Below are positions 19,201 to 31,827 of a stretch of DNA of 64,000 nucleotides, piece by piece. Source of the stretch: Spirodela intermedia. Taxonomy: Eukaryota > Streptophyta > Magnoliopsida > Alismatales > Araceae. A program made the translations under genes and the position numbers. The notes beneath the pieces are model-generated. The model saw only the letters and a program-made list of their open reading frames with translations. It was not told the DNA's origin and searched no databases. Within the stretch, counting starts at the first letter, position 1. Every line of letters starts with the position of its first letter. Location: the NCBI GenBank assembly GCA_902729315.2, contig LR746273.1:7088501-7152500 (forward strand), written 5' to 3'.

Positions 19201-20740
19201 AACCAATTACTACATATGTGTGGCTAAGTTAAAGAAATATTAGTTATTCCTCAATGTGAAGAAGTTTGACTTTATATTAGAGGAAGTTAACTTTATTAGC
19301 CACATTGGGGTCGGGGGGCGGCAATGGCATGCAGAGGAATTAAGAGAAGGTTCTAATTATCAATGTGTGGTTATCACCTAGTTGAATATTGAAGTTGTAG
19401 TTCTTTATCACATTGGCCAATTAGTTCTGCAAAATTTATTGAGAGATACTTGTGGGTAGTATCGCTATTGATATATTTTGTAAAAAAGAGCCTGTGTTGA
19501 CACTCAACGAGCTTGTTCTATAGGCCTTTATGGGCCTCGAACGTGTAGTGACCAATGCACTAGCCTTATGGTTACTTTAACTTAGTTGTCCTTTTTGGGT
19601 ACACACTAATGTGCCTGAATCTACTACATTAAGGACATTTGGTGACATGAAAATTGAAAACACAATAATACAAAAAAAAATATTTTTTGCATTAGAAGGA
19701 GATGACATGTCGTGTTTGATGCAATGGGCTTTCTTATGTACTATCTCAAGATGTACTGTTGCTATTCCTTTTGTGTTAAATGCAATGGGCTTTCTTATGT
19801 TGCAGGCCAAGTAATGGATCATCATCTAGTGGTAATGGGCCACAACATGTTTGACCCATTACGCTGCCTCTAGGGTTAGGATATAAATCCAAGACCGCTG
19901 TCATTAATAGTTGATTTTGTGATTTCCATCATCTACACTGTGCCTATAATTTGTTGGGTACACAAATAATGTGGTGGCCAGTTTTTTTGAAATACAAGGA
20001 AAGCTTCTATAGAATTAGGGGAGGTCATAAATCTTGTTTTGGAGTATCATCTCTACCTTCAGTATAAGATGATGCTACCACCCGATGTGGTGGCCAATAT
20101 CCTAAGCCGAAAGTGTCATTAGGCATCTCTTATGATATCCGTAGCAAAATGAAAATTTTTTGTTGTATATTAGGTGACCATGAGACACAAGAGATAGTTA
20201 CTGAAATGACATGACATTTTTGGGCAACAACTTAGAATCTCTACACATAAGGAACTGAGATGTAATGTTCATCAATTGCTTTTGAATTACCTTCTTTGTA
20301 ATGATGGTCACTTATTTGAGGCTCTCAGTTACCTTCTGTTCACATATAGATTTTCATGTGTAATGGGTCAACACAAATGGTTGAATCAAATCAGCCTTCT
20401 TTACATCAGCTAATTCTCCTAAGATCTATCAGAGCTTAGCAACAAGTTAGTCATTGTTCGAGTTGGTAACATGCAATAAATGCTAACCCCACAGAAGATC
20501 ACAAAACAAGGTATCAATAAGAAATAGAGTTCAATGTTGGAGATGTGTCGTACTTTGTCTACATAGAAACATGAAATATACTAAGTAACATCAAGTGCAC
20601 CACTTCAATGAACTATTCGAAATTGTTGGATGGGTAATTAGATTGGTCAACTATCTCAACCTTCCAAGATGACTGGCAATCTATGTACTGTTTCACATAT
20701 TCCTTACGTAGTGGTATATTAGATGAAGTGGGTATAAAGT
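19200..20740 (+). mobile_element. Decayed Ty3/gypsy pol remnant (RT end, RNase H end, integrase tail)
   Basis: Three gypsy landmarks occur in the expected order on the plus strand. At about 19,255-19,312 the translation KKFDFILEEVNFISHIG matches the conserved RT segment (usually KKCEFLLEEVNFLGHI). At 20,084-20,113 DVVANILSRK matches the RNase H terminus (NVVADALSRK). At about 20,520-20,710 come a weak FNVGD match and a PR.LAIYVLFHIF-like stretch, as in the integrase C-terminus. Many stops and frameshifts separate them, so it cannot be active. LTRs were not located. Confidence 0.65.
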
Positions 20741-22585
20741 ATAGCTATCCTCAAAAAGCACCACTAATAGTGCACATCCAATATTACACTTTGGTCAAAT
20801 AAATTTCAGACTTAAAATAAGTGAGTGGGGGCAAGAAATTTAATACGAATTACCATGTTTACTTCCCTTCATATGATGATGAAACTTAGTGGAGGTTGCA
20901 ACGGGAGAACACACATCAACCTTGCGCTTTGCATATGTAGATCTGTAAAGCAAGATAACAGGTGTTGTATTTGTGCACATAGATGCACATGTTGATACGG
21001 AGTCCCCTAGGTAGGCTAACACATAGTGGCACTACATGACACAGTGCAGCGTGGTGCAACAGAGCAGAAGCTCCAGAGGTACTAACTACATTGATGGTAG
21101 GATACAATACAGAGGCAGGCGATATGAGCATGTAAGAGGAATGTTCCCTTATCATGAGTTGGGGTAGGGATAAAAATGGTTACGACAATTGCTATTCTGA
21201 TCAGCGCCGCTCAATTAAATATCCACTGTAGTTTTAGGGAAAGATATGAGGGTAAGACGATGTAAGCCTGCCACCGTATAGAAGAAGGTGAGAGGCTCTC
21301 TTGGTAACGTATTAACCTAAAAGACTAATGAATGCGAATCATCCCCCATTGTGGGCGGATAATTTCTTTTAGCTTGGTGTGACGATAGCGACGGGCAAGA
21401 GAAATCTGATTGATAAATTGAAGTCGACCAGACAACAATCAATCGCACCAAGAGCTCTGAGAGCTCCATTCGGCTGCAAAGTCAATTGAGCATATAGAAA
21501 CAAATATGTCCGTATATACCTAGGTGTGCAGGGACAAATACGTTCATCTCCATACCACGAGGGGGCAACAGAAGGCGCGTGCGTTGTCAAGACGTGGAAT
21601 GGAGACGTGGACTCGTTGTCAAGAAGAGGTCGGTGGGCGGAAACTCATCTCTATCCCCCGCCGCGACTTTGAACAGATTGTCTTTATATTTGACTGGACC
21701 GGTGAACGAGGACTTGCTTTGGCCCCGTGAGTCACGAGCCGTACAATTTGGTTTTATAATGAACGGACGACGGGGGATCGTGCAACTTGACTTTATTAAT
21801 TAATGTAAGCTAAACGCGATCACGACGTCCGGGAAAGACGATTTTCCTCGTTTGACTTTTGTGGGCTGCGGCCCAACATCTCCAATGGCGGCCCAGCCGA
21901 TCTCAGCCGAGGGCCAGACTCGCGCATTTAATGCCTTCCTCCAAAGGATAATGTTCATCTGGGGGAGGTCGCAACCCCAACCCGACCCGGGCAGTTGACA
22001 ACCATGGTTAGTTTACAACCCCGGTTAGCAGACGTGTCAGAAAAGCCCCCCCTTCCAGCCTTCGGAGGCCTTTAAAACGGAGGCCCTGCCGCTTATTAGT
22101 CTGCACCACCGGTATTTCGTATCCTTCGACTGTGGCAGTTCCGGCGTCGGATGGTTCGCCTCCCGCGTGATTGCTAGGTCTTCCCCTCTTCTCTCTCTCT
22201 CTCTCGTCCCCCCTCCCTCCCTCCGACTCCCCCCCAACCCCCCCTTCTTCCTCGCTCTTGCGGCACTGGCAAGCTTGGCCCTCGGTCGAGAACTCGGGAA
22301 CACTCCATCCTTCCTTGGAGAAGTGAACGAAACTACGGGGAGAGGGTCGGCTCCCCTTGCCCTTCGGGATCCTCCCGTTAAAACGAAAGCTAGCCACTTT
22401 CTCCATAAGAACCCACCGACGTCCCAATACGTGTCCTGCGCATTACGTCGGCGATCCTCGCAGAAATTGACTGAACAGTGCCTGTAGATTTATGCCGTTC
22501 CCGTGCTCTTTCCTGCAGGCGAGGAGCGCGTCACCGGAAGGTAAAGGATAGACGGTTGCCATCCGAACGCACGGCCAGAGGCGCC
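20741..22585. other. Intergenic and PEP carboxykinase promoter/leader
   Basis: No gene recognised. The last ~0.75 kb becomes GC-rich. It contains paired GGGCTGCGGCCCAAC and GCGGCCCAGCC motifs near 21,863-21,898 (site II/TCP-like GGCCCA boxes), a TTTAAAAC element near 22,070 that could be a TATA-like box, and a CT tract at about 22,190-22,206 probably in the leader. A TTTCCTGCAG at 22,510-22,519 could be the acceptor of a leader intron; I could not place its donor. Confidence 0.4.
22190..22206 (+). repeat. CT microsatellite in PEPCK leader region
   Basis: A (CT)8 run about 0.38 kb before the PEPCK start codon, next to C-rich sequence; typical of plant 5' leaders and possibly a BPC-factor site (inference). 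Confidence 0.5.
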
Positions 22586-25500
22586 ATGGCTAGCAACGGG
22601 GACTTCAGCTTCACCAACGGTGGCGGCAGTGAGGCCACACCGCCGGGGGGGCAGGTCGCCGGAAAGATCCTCCCGAAGATCCAGACGCACCCCAAGAGGG
22701 AGAACGGCATCTGCCACGATGACAGCGCCCCCCCGGTCAAGGCGCAGACGATCGACCAGCTCCACTCGCTGCAGAAGAAGAAATCGGCCCCCACGACACC
22801 CATCACGGGCGCCCAGGGGGCCTTCGCCTCTCCCACCCTCTCCGAGGAGGAGCGCCACAAGCAGCAGCTTCAATCTATCAGGTTAGCGTCAACTATCTTC
22901 GCTCATATCCGCGTCACCATCACCGGCAAAACTACGTTCCTTTCGTCATAGTACCACCTATCCTCACGTTTCGGCCCTCCTTTCCCTTTCCCCTGTCCCT
23001 ATCCCGGTCCTCGTCCCTGTCTCTGTCCTTCACGCGAACCCCGCCGGCCCGGCACGAGCCGCCTATGCCTCGGTCCGAGCTCATCTTCTCCGAACCAGGA
23101 AATATCTCACCGCCTGCCTGCCTCTACTGTCCTGCGATCAGATTTCTGTCTTTATCTCTCTCTCTCTCTCCCTCTCTCGCTCGTGGCGGGGTACGTCTAT
23201 TAGGACATGCCTTTCTCGAAGGCTTCGAAGCCCTCAAAATTCCCATTATCAACCTCTCGTCATCCTACGACTTTATGATTTCAGATGCCATATTATTTCA
23301 TCTTTTCATCTTATTTCTCGTCTCCAGCGCCTCTTTGGCGTCACTGACCCGCGATTCGGGTCCCAAGCTGGTGAAGGGCGACCCCAACCGCAAAGGTTCG
23401 GACACGCCCAAAGTCGTCCACCACCACCACCACTTCACCCCCACCGTCAGCATCAGCGACAGCGCCCTCAAGTTCACCCACGTTCTCTACAATCTCTCCC
23501 CCGCTGGTACGATGTCGTCATCCTTCCCCTCCTTCCTCTTCTTCCTCTCTGTGCGGTCGCGCTCGGGTGTCTCTGTCGTCTCAGCGGTGTCGCCCTTGGC
23601 TCTGCAGAACTGTACGAGCAGGCCATCAAGCACGAACACGGTTCCTTCATCACGGCGAGCGGCGCCCTGGCCACTCTCTCCGGTGCCAAGACCGGGCGAT
23701 CCCCCAGGGACAAGCGCATCGTCCGCGACGAGACCACGGAGCACGACCTGTGGTGGGGAAAGTGAGCGTCCCTCCCTCGTCGGCCTCCTCTCTCTCTCTC
23801 GTCTCCCGCTTGCCTACGGGGGGGAGCCTGTTATACGGGCATGCCTACTCACGATGCTCCTTCCTTACTGGCCAGGGGCTCACCCAACATCGAGATGGAC
23901 GAGCACACCTTTCTGGTTAACCGGGAGAGGGCGGTCGATTACTTGAACTCCCTTGACAAGGTACGTCATATCTTCTCTTCTGCACTCAACGCTATTGCTG
24001 CGTCTGTGTCTGCTGCCCCCTGTTGTCCTTTTTGGCTGCCGATTCCTGATCGGCTCTGTCTGTTGTCCTCAGGTATTTGTGAATGATCAGTTCCTTAACT
24101 GGGATCCAGAGCATCGGATCAAAGTCAGGATTGTCTCTGCAAGGGCATACCATTCCCTGTTCATGCACAACATGTAAGCAACGCGCGCACCCTTTGTCTC
24201 TAGTAGTCATTTGTCTGGCCGCGATGGTTCTCTCTTCTTGCCTTCACGCAGATAAGTCGCGTCTCTTCTGAATCTCGCATGCATTCCCCTGTTGATTTCT
24301 CGCTCCCCCCATGTATCTCTGCATTGCCTTCCTTGTTCTTCTAGCTTCTTTTTTTTCACAGAAGTAGGCCGGAAATTTCTCCGTGTCATCTGTGCCCAGA
24401 TAGGTGTGTTGTGGACGGAATAGAGAGCGGCCAGGACATCTGCACATTGAAGAGAAAATATGTTATATCATGGCATAGCTTAGTTGTGTGCTCTACGGTA
24501 ACAATGTGGGTCGCAGGTGCATCCGACCCACTCCCGAAGAGCTGGAGGATTTTGGTACTCCGGACTTCACCATATACAACGCTGGGCAGTTCCCCTGTAA
24601 TCGTTTCACCCATTACATGACGTCATCGACTAGCATAGACATTAATCTTGCTAGAAGGGAAATGGTGATCCTCGGCACGCAGTATGCTGGGGAGATGAAG
24701 AAGGGCCTGTTCGGCGTGATGCACTATCTCATGCCCAAGAGGGGGATCCTCTCCTTGCATTCTGGATGCAACATGGGAAAAGATGGAGATGTTGCCCTTT
24801 TCTTTGGTCTCTCAGGTAAGGTTGGCCTGCCGGGACAGGCGGGCACTCGTCCCCGGCCGCTCTGCTGTCGGGCCCTGCCCTCGCTCGTTTTCTTCTTTTC
24901 TAGGCCGCTCGGCGGCCGCCGATGACCTTTTTGGTCCTTGTCTCGGACCTCGTCGCCCTTCCCCTGTCTTGATTCCCAGGGTTCTTGATTTTTGTTCTTA
25001 TCAGGCACCGGCAAGACGACTCTGTCCACGGACCATAATAGATTTCTGATCGGGGACGATGAACACTGCTGGAGCGACAACGGTGTTTCCAACATCGAGG
25101 GAGGCTGCTATGCCAAGTGCATCGACCTGTCGAGGGAGAAGGAGCCCGACATATGGAACGCCATCAAATTCGGGACTGGTGAGTGTGTTTACTTGGTCAA
25201 GAGGAGTCCCACGTTGGGAGTTCCGGTCTCATGGATTCTTTGGCCTTCTGCCGTTCAGTTCTGGAGAATGTGGTGTTCGACGAGCACACTCGCGAGGTGG
25301 ACTACTCGGATAAATCCGTCACCGGTATGTGGCACCTATAGAACCTCTCATCTCTATCTTGGAATTCAAGGCGCTTGCATATACATAATTCCCAATCTAT
25401 TTGTACGCGTATGCATGGAGAGCCGACTATTTTCCTAGGGAGAAGCTGAGACTCACTCGGGCTGCTTGCAGAGAATACCAGGGCCTCCTATCCGATCGAG

Positions 25501-26446
25501 TACATCCCCAATGCAAAGATACCCTGCGTTGGACCCCAGCCGAAGAACGTCATTCTTCTGGCGTGCGATGCGTTCGGCGTTCTCCCCCCCGTTAGCAAGC
25601 TGAACTTGGCCCAGACCATGTACCACTTCATAAGCGGCTACACAGCACTGGTACGTCCTCGGTTCCGCCTCCAGCCTCCTTCCGCTCTTCTCCATTTTCG
25701 AACGATATGATTCCCCGTCTTATGACCCCGATCACCAATGCTCGAAAAACAGGTGGCCGGCACGGAAGACGGCATCAAAGAGCCACAGGCCACCTTCTCG
25801 GCGTGCTTTGGGGCGGCTTTCATTATGCTGCACCCCACCAAGTACGCCGCCATGCTAGCCGAGAAGATGCAGAAGCACGGTGCCACAGGATGGCTCGTCA
25901 ACACCGGCTGGTCTGGCGGGAGGTACGCTCGGGCACAATCTCCTCCGCGTTCGCGTTCCCTTCTCTCTGCAGATGTGTGGGGTGGGGGGGACTGGGGGAA
26001 AGGAAGTCAGGCTAAACTGTTGCTTCCGATATTTGATGCAGCTATGGCTCTGGCAAGCGCATCAAGCTGCAGTACACCCGGAAGATTATCGATGCCATCC
26101 ACTCGGGCAGCCTCCTGGAAGCCGAGTACGTGAAGACGGACGTGTTTGGGCTCGAGATCCCGACGGAAGTCCCAGGTGTCCCGTCGGAGATCCTCAGCCC
26201 CGTCAACACCGTAAGTTGGCCCTGCCCTCGGTCTTTCCGTCCCCCCGCGGGTGTTAAGCGTCCAAACTGTATTGAGTGACCCGGTTTTTCGTGCCTCTTC
26301 AGTGGGAGGACAAGGAGCTATATAAAGAGACTCTGCTGAAGCTGGCCGGGCTGTTCAGGAAGAACTTCGACCTGTTCGCAAGCTACAAGATTGGCAAGGA
26401 CGACAAGCTGACAGAGGAGATCCTGGCAGCCGGACCCAACTTCTGA
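22586..26446 (+). CDS. PCK1: ATP-dependent phosphoenolpyruvate carboxykinase, 12 exons, complete
   Basis: Converts oxaloacetate + ATP to PEP + CO2 + ADP in the cytosol, for gluconeogenesis from lipid or amino acids and for C4/CAM decarboxylation. Exons: 22586-22881, 23328-23506, 23608-23761, 23876-23960, 24073-24173, 24517-24815, 25005-25178, 25259-25324, 25472-25650, 25753-25922, 26042-26210, 26303-26446. They sum to 2016 nt (671 aa plus TGA), the plant family size, all with GT-AG introns. Visible: the plant-specific N-terminal extension with [12 protein letters not shown] (the region phosphorylated by PEPCK kinase in other plants), a His-rich [12 protein letters not shown] linker, [12 protein letters not shown], the P-loop [15 protein letters not shown] split across exons 6/7 (about residues 370-382), the metal/ATP segment [16 protein letters not shown], and the end [10 protein letters not shown]. 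An in-frame ATG at 22478 would add 36 residues, but family proteins begin at MASNG, so 22586 is chosen. Confidence 0.97.
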
Positions 26447-28041
26447 GCCTCGGATTGAAGAAGACAATAAGATACCATGCGGTGTTTCTGCCCCCTCCTG
26501 TTGCCGTCCGTTGTCATCTGTCGTAAGGCCCGCCTCTACTCTGTTCTCGGAGGAGGGGCGTCGTCACTATTAAGCAATTTCATCGTAGAGGGACCGTCAT
26601 AGGGCCCTCCAAATGCGACCGCTGAATCACATCCAGCCCCGGCTGCGCCCCGACGTGACGAGTCCATACTGTCATCGTAGCCGCCGGCCAGAATGGACCG
26701 CTCCAAAATCCTCTCCTTTCTTCTTTCCGTTTCTGGGGGCGGCCGCCTCGGTGACGAGAACGGGTCAGCCGACGCCACCCGCGTCTGCCCATCTCGGCGG
26801 ATTGCCCCACTCTCACATCCCGTCTCGATGGCCAGTCCCGCATTTTATAGAGCTCGATCCTTTTGTCAGTACTCGGCGGCAGGAGCACACTCGTCAGTCG
26901 TCGCCGCCTCCCATCTCGCCGTTCCGTATCTGACCCACTTGGCGTCTAGAACCGTTTTCATTCTGAATTCTATATATAATACGCAATCCTTCGGTGAGGG
27001 CCAACAAGCAAGACTGAATTGTTCCCCCGTGGCGTCGACTGGATGAAGGTGAGCATCCGTCTGGTGACGAACGTCCCCATAAATAAACCACTATGGCGAC
27101 AGGGGAATGAACGAGACCGAAAACGTCCTTGTTGATGTACAAAAAAAAAAAGGGAACCTCAAAGTGGGAAGCAAAAGAAATGGGCAGGAAGATCACAACC
27201 ATCGCCAACGGCGATCGCCGGGAAAAGGGCTCCTTCTTGTGCCTACCAGTTGACAGATTGTGATCAAGCGGTCAGGGACGGCGATGAAACGAAAAAGAGC
27301 CATTTCGATTCATAGAAGAAGATAGAATATGGCGGCACCAAAGGCAAGGACCACTTCTACAGGATGACCAGGAAGACACTGGGGGAAAGTTAACAGTAAC
27401 GTAGGATGGACCTTTTTGCAGTTCTCTACACTCCGTGCGTGGCATGGATGCCACGGAGTATGAGCAGATTTCCGTATAAGTACCGGGCAGCAAGCAATGA
27501 ATGAGCTCGAGGAATCTCCCCATTCCCATCAAGAGACCTCTCCCCACGCTCCACGGCAGATGATTCCCAGAATAATGGGAGCCCAGGAAATGGCGTCGGA
27601 TTCCGCGGTAATCAGCCTACCGAAATGCTGATGCGAGGATTAACTCATCAGGGGCAAAATGCGAGTTTACGAAATTATAAACGTGTTTGTATTTCTTTTT
27701 AGGTTGGAAAATTTTGTCTTTGAAGTTTGTAAAAGCATGAGATACTAGGAATGTAATAAAATAGATAGCTCTCAAAAGAAAACTAATCTTATGAAAGCAT
27801 AAGATGCTAGGAATTTGAGGATTGTGCTCCCAGTTGTCTTAAAGTAGGGGAATAATCACCTATTGCGATACAGAATACTCGAGTCCACTCTTTTAGCCAT
27901 GCATAAATAATGAGGTGGAGATGGCGTTGAGGTCAGTTTATTTCTGCATTCTCGATAAGCATGCGGGGGCCTTTCGACAGTGCTTAATTATGCTCCATCA
28001 ACTTGTATCTTGTTTTCTTGTATCTCTCTTCTTGTGCGCAG
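26447..28041. other. Intergenic after PEPCK, no gene recognised
   Basis: Begins with the PEPCK 3'UTR. Open frames of about 70-117 codons at 26,536-27,547 on both strands show no known domain; the composition is moderately GC-rich and then turns AT-rich after 27.65 kb. An ATATATAATA element lies near 26,970. The final ~70 bases end in a CT-rich stretch and the GTGCGCAG acceptor of the TONSOKU fragment. Confidence 0.4.
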
Positions 28042-28822
28042 AAGAAGCATTTTCAGCTTGCCAAGGACTCGGAAGATCTAATTGAGCAGCAGAGAGCAAG
28101 TACACAACTTGGTCCTACTTATCACGAGATTTTCTTAAAATCTGAAGATGATCATTATGCCTTACAAAATGCTAAAAAGTACTTCAAAGGCGGCCATGAA
28201 GCTTGCTATAACATTTAAGGAGAAACAATCATATAATAAATACTCCCTCTTTCCCAATAAATTAATTGTTGCGTACAACAACTTGTGGATGCTTGAAAAA
28301 GGACCTGGATAATCTGGGAGAAGCCAAGAAAATTCTTCGTCAGGGCCTAAAAATTTGTGATACTGTAGAGGTTTCGGAAAAAATGATGATGGACGAACCA
28401 GACGTCATCACAATCTTGGGAGTGTTTATCTGGAACTTCGACAATGGAGTAGAGCTAAAGAACACATTGAAAGGGATATAACGATTTGCAAGAGCATTGA
28501 TAACCCAGAAGGGGAAGCAAGAGGTTTCATTAATCTTCATGAACTGCATTATCAGATGCAAAACTATGAAGACGTTATTCATTGTTATCGGAAGGCTCTA
28601 AAATCGCAAGTTCCAGTTGATGTAATCAATCAAAATATTGACACAGAAAAAGATGCCAAAAAGGTACTGGACGAGTTAAAGAGAGAGGAGATGAGGCTTA
28701 GAAAACTGGCAAGGACCACTTCTGATGCTCGTGGCACAGGAGTTGACAGTGTCTATTGGAGCAGTATGCACTATTGGACTGCCTGATTGAGAAGTCCCAC
28801 TCGATTTCTGCATGGTCAAAAA
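28042..28822 (+). pseudogene. TSK: TONSOKU/BRUSHY1-like exon block, frameshifted fragment
   Basis: TONSOKU is a large nuclear TPR-LRR protein needed for replication-coupled chromatin inheritance and DNA repair. Here only its TPR part is seen, starting after a clean acceptor (TTGTGCGCAG at 28,032-28,041) with [20 protein letters not shown] and running through [60 protein letters not shown] and EKSHSISAWSK before a donor-like AAAAAGTAAGC. The frame changes at about 28,190 (extra G), 28,295 (extra A), 28,380 (extra A bases) and 28,745, so no intact protein can be made. Retained splice-site-like edges and lack of poly(A) argue for a segmental DNA copy rather than a processed one. The rest of the gene (LRR half) was not found in the flanks. 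Confidence 0.8.
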
Positions 28823-30902
28823 GTAAGCATTTTATCCTAGATCCTCTGTTATCACTTTTCATCTGTTGAGGTACATGTCTCATCATACAATTAGCACGGT
28901 CGAGTAACTAAGTAAAAAAAACAATTGAGGTGGATTCAGTGCATTGGAAGACTCGTGTTTTCTTTTAGGTTTAGAAAAAGTGTTGAACACATACGTACGG
29001 CTTTTCTTCTTTATTTTATTGATGTCTGCATAGATATATGCAATGAAATACTTGAAGCATTTTGCCTTTACCTGCTCAATATTAGGATCACTCTTAATTT
29101 GCGTTAATCTTTTCCTGAAATAATAAGTGGTCTGGGCCATTGATCACGATCAAATATTTCTCATTGTACACAGTGCAATGTAATTGTTTGGAAATTTAAG
29201 AAAACATTGTGAATGAAACTTCACGTCACACATTGAATTCCCAAAAACGACTAAATGGATTATGAGACAAATCTGAATTTGAATATTACATTCCAATCGA
29301 ATACTAGTCAAATGCAGCGTTTCATAAAACAACTAGTTATATTTGAAATCCGTTAAGAATAGGATCATAAAGGAATAACTCCTTTTAAAATTCCAGGGAA
29401 GCAGAAGACAGAAGAAATCCGTAAACCACTGAAAAGGTGTCTCAAGAGAAAGATGAGATGTCATTAACATTGATGATAATGATACAGGCCATTTGCAAGG
29501 ACGGACACAAAGCTGGATGAAAACTTGGGAAATCATTTGACACTGTTGAAAAACCATTGTTTGTCCTAAAAGATATGTGGTCATTTTTCTTCAATGTTCT
29601 AGGCTTCTATTTCTTATGGCTTCGTCACATAAGGCAGACAGATACTTAACATCCACCTCTAAAAAAGTTATTGTCACGATATAAGTGAAATGTTTAAATT
29701 TCCACAACCATAATTATGGAAATTAAACCAGTATCAGACTAGGTCATGACATCGAGGAGCAGATGAGCTGTCATTGTTTCTATATATCATTAGTTATTGA
29801 TAGACCACAGTGAAGCTAACGAACTATAGCTGAGACAAGAGATGGTTACCGTTATCTATCATCGGCCAACAAAGTACCCCTCACATTGTCACATAGAAAT
29901 CTAGGCAAGTATAGTTACAGTAAATGATAATACCCATGGTGAAAGAAGACCCATGACTCAGTATAAAAATGCGGTATAAACCGAATAAAAACATACATTA
30001 ATACTCCTTGTTGTTTTTTCCAACGTCTCGATTCATCGTGTAATAACTCCCATAACCACAAGATAGAGCTCAACCTTGTTTCCATCTTTTCCACCTTGGT
30101 GGTGTCCTCATCACTAACATAATAATATTGTCCTATGTTCTGGCTACTGATTTGAAGCAGATACTATCTAATTTTTTGAATGACCATTCACACATATACG
30201 TTGGCAAAGTGAACATGAAAATAGTAGCATGAAGCTACAATCGCTGCTACTTGACTCTGCTTTCGCTTAAGTTCGATTTAATCGTGGTGTTCAATTCCTT
30301 ATACATGAAATAAATGTTTTTCTCTGTAAAGTTGGGTCCCAGTCGCAAACCGTGAAATTAAATGTTTATGCCATCTCAAAATGCTGGTCTATATCAGCAA
30401 CCCTCAGTTGGGCTTTCGCTGTGGTCCTCATGCCTTCTGGTACGGATGGACTGAGAAAGGAATATTTTTTGAGAGATTATAATGTAAGAGAGGTTGGTAC
30501 AAAATGGAGAATCTTTTCTAAGTATTCTTTAAAAGAAGTGAAATAAAAAGAAAGCCAAAGTACTCAAGATCGAAGTGATTAAGACAAAAAAAATGTAAAA
30601 TAAAAAGAAAGCCAAAGAAGATATTTAGGTGGCAGATGAAAACTTTTTTAATACATTTAAAATGCTCAAGCATCCTAATCCCCCAAGACCTTCACCATCA
30701 GTCTGGCACAGTCGCACATTTGATCTCAAGTATTTCTCACCAAACCATATTCAAATCATAAAAACCATAGTGTAGGAGATAATCATCCACCAAGTTAAGA
30801 TAGGTGTATCTTCAAGGTCAACAACTTTGCCACGTCATTTATTTACCTGATAATAAGTTGCGAGCGCCTTCAATGTTTACTACACAAGAGGTAACAAAAA
30901 GT
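28823..30902. other. Intergenic, AT-rich, no gene recognised
   Basis: Only short open frames without domains. A 20-base A-rich direct repeat (AAATAAAAAGAAAGCCAAAG) occurs near 30,541 and again near 30,599. 30.6-30.9 kb is the 3' flank of UFC1. Confidence 0.4.
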
Positions 30903-31827
30903 CTAGGATTCAACTGATGAACCCTCGTCATCTTTGTGCTTAACTACTCCCGAGTCCACGAGAATAGGGATCTCCGCTGCAAGCCATGGTGCTAGGCCCA
31001 AGCAGAGTGCATGAGCAATCCCGAATCTTGGACTGCAATAAAAAGAGGACGACGGAAGGGGAAAGGAGAATGTCAGACAACTTGCTGATTTCTTGGTAAA
31101 GACAACACAAAAAATAAAAAAAAAGGTACTGTGACTCTAATCCCATTGAGCATTTTCCCAGTTACTACAGTAATGAAATCATTAATAGACAATTCCAGTT
31201 GGGTAGGTTTCGCCGTCAAAAATCAAACCAGAAAAAGTGACGAGGAAAGTAACAACACAAGAATGAGAGATCAAAGGACAGATTTTTCTCACCAGTTCTT
31301 AGCCCATAACGGCTTAAAATGCACTGTCAGGCAGATCTTCCCTCCGCGATACATCTGGGAAAGAGGACAGGGACCTGGAGTTAGATCTGAATAAAAATCT
31401 GAAGGATTTGTATCTTTCCATTGTTTTCAAAAATAGTTATTTGAAATTAACGGAGTAGGGATCTAGGTAAGTTCCCCGGTCGTCGACAACTTGCCTTGTG
31501 GGTCTTGCCGTCGAGCTGAGGCAGCTCGATCTCCGGAGCAGTGGCCGGGTACGTGACGGGTATGTCGAATTGGACATCGAACTCGTAGCGACGGAGGTTG
31601 TGAACATACCAACAACGCCCCGTCCAGCGCGTGCCCTCGATGTTGGCAGCCGAGATCCGGAACCAGTCGTTGTCGTTGGCCTTGTTCATCCCCGTGTAGG
31701 CGATCAGCGCCCGGTACTCCTCTTTCAGCCGCTGCGTCCAAGCCGCACCATCCCGCGGCCCCGCTCGCGTCGCCAACAACGGTATCTGCGTCAGCGCCGA
31801 CTTCGTGTTGGGATCCCAACCCTCCAT
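30903..31827 (-). CDS. UFC1: UFM1-conjugating enzyme 1 (E2 of the UFMylation pathway), complete
   Basis: Takes UFM1 from the E1 UBA5 as a thioester and passes it to substrates with the E3 UFL1, mainly at the ER and ribosome. Exons (minus): 31495-31827, 31293-31354, 30903-31032; 525 nt, 174 aa, the usual plant length. Visible: N-terminal [21 protein letters not shown]-like core with [20 protein letters not shown] and [20 protein letters not shown], and the catalytic segment [17 protein letters not shown] in exon 2, in which Cys119 aligns with the human active-site Cys116. The C-terminal helix reads [20 protein letters not shown]. Intron 1 (31355-31494) has a GC donor in strong context, AAG|GCAAGT; without removing it the frame diverges into unrelated sequence after GKTHK. 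The other intron is GT-AG and keeps the frame. Confidence 0.95.

Noticed and set aside
22478-22588. In-frame upstream ATG of PEPCK as the start
   Set aside because: Would add 36 Arg-rich residues not seen in family proteins, and a possible leader-intron acceptor lies between the two ATGs.
29333-29584. Possible further TONSOKU exon (plus strand near 29,400: KQKTEEIRKPLKRCLKRK)
   Set aside because: Short charged stretch with weak likeness and no conserved neighbours or clear splice edges.
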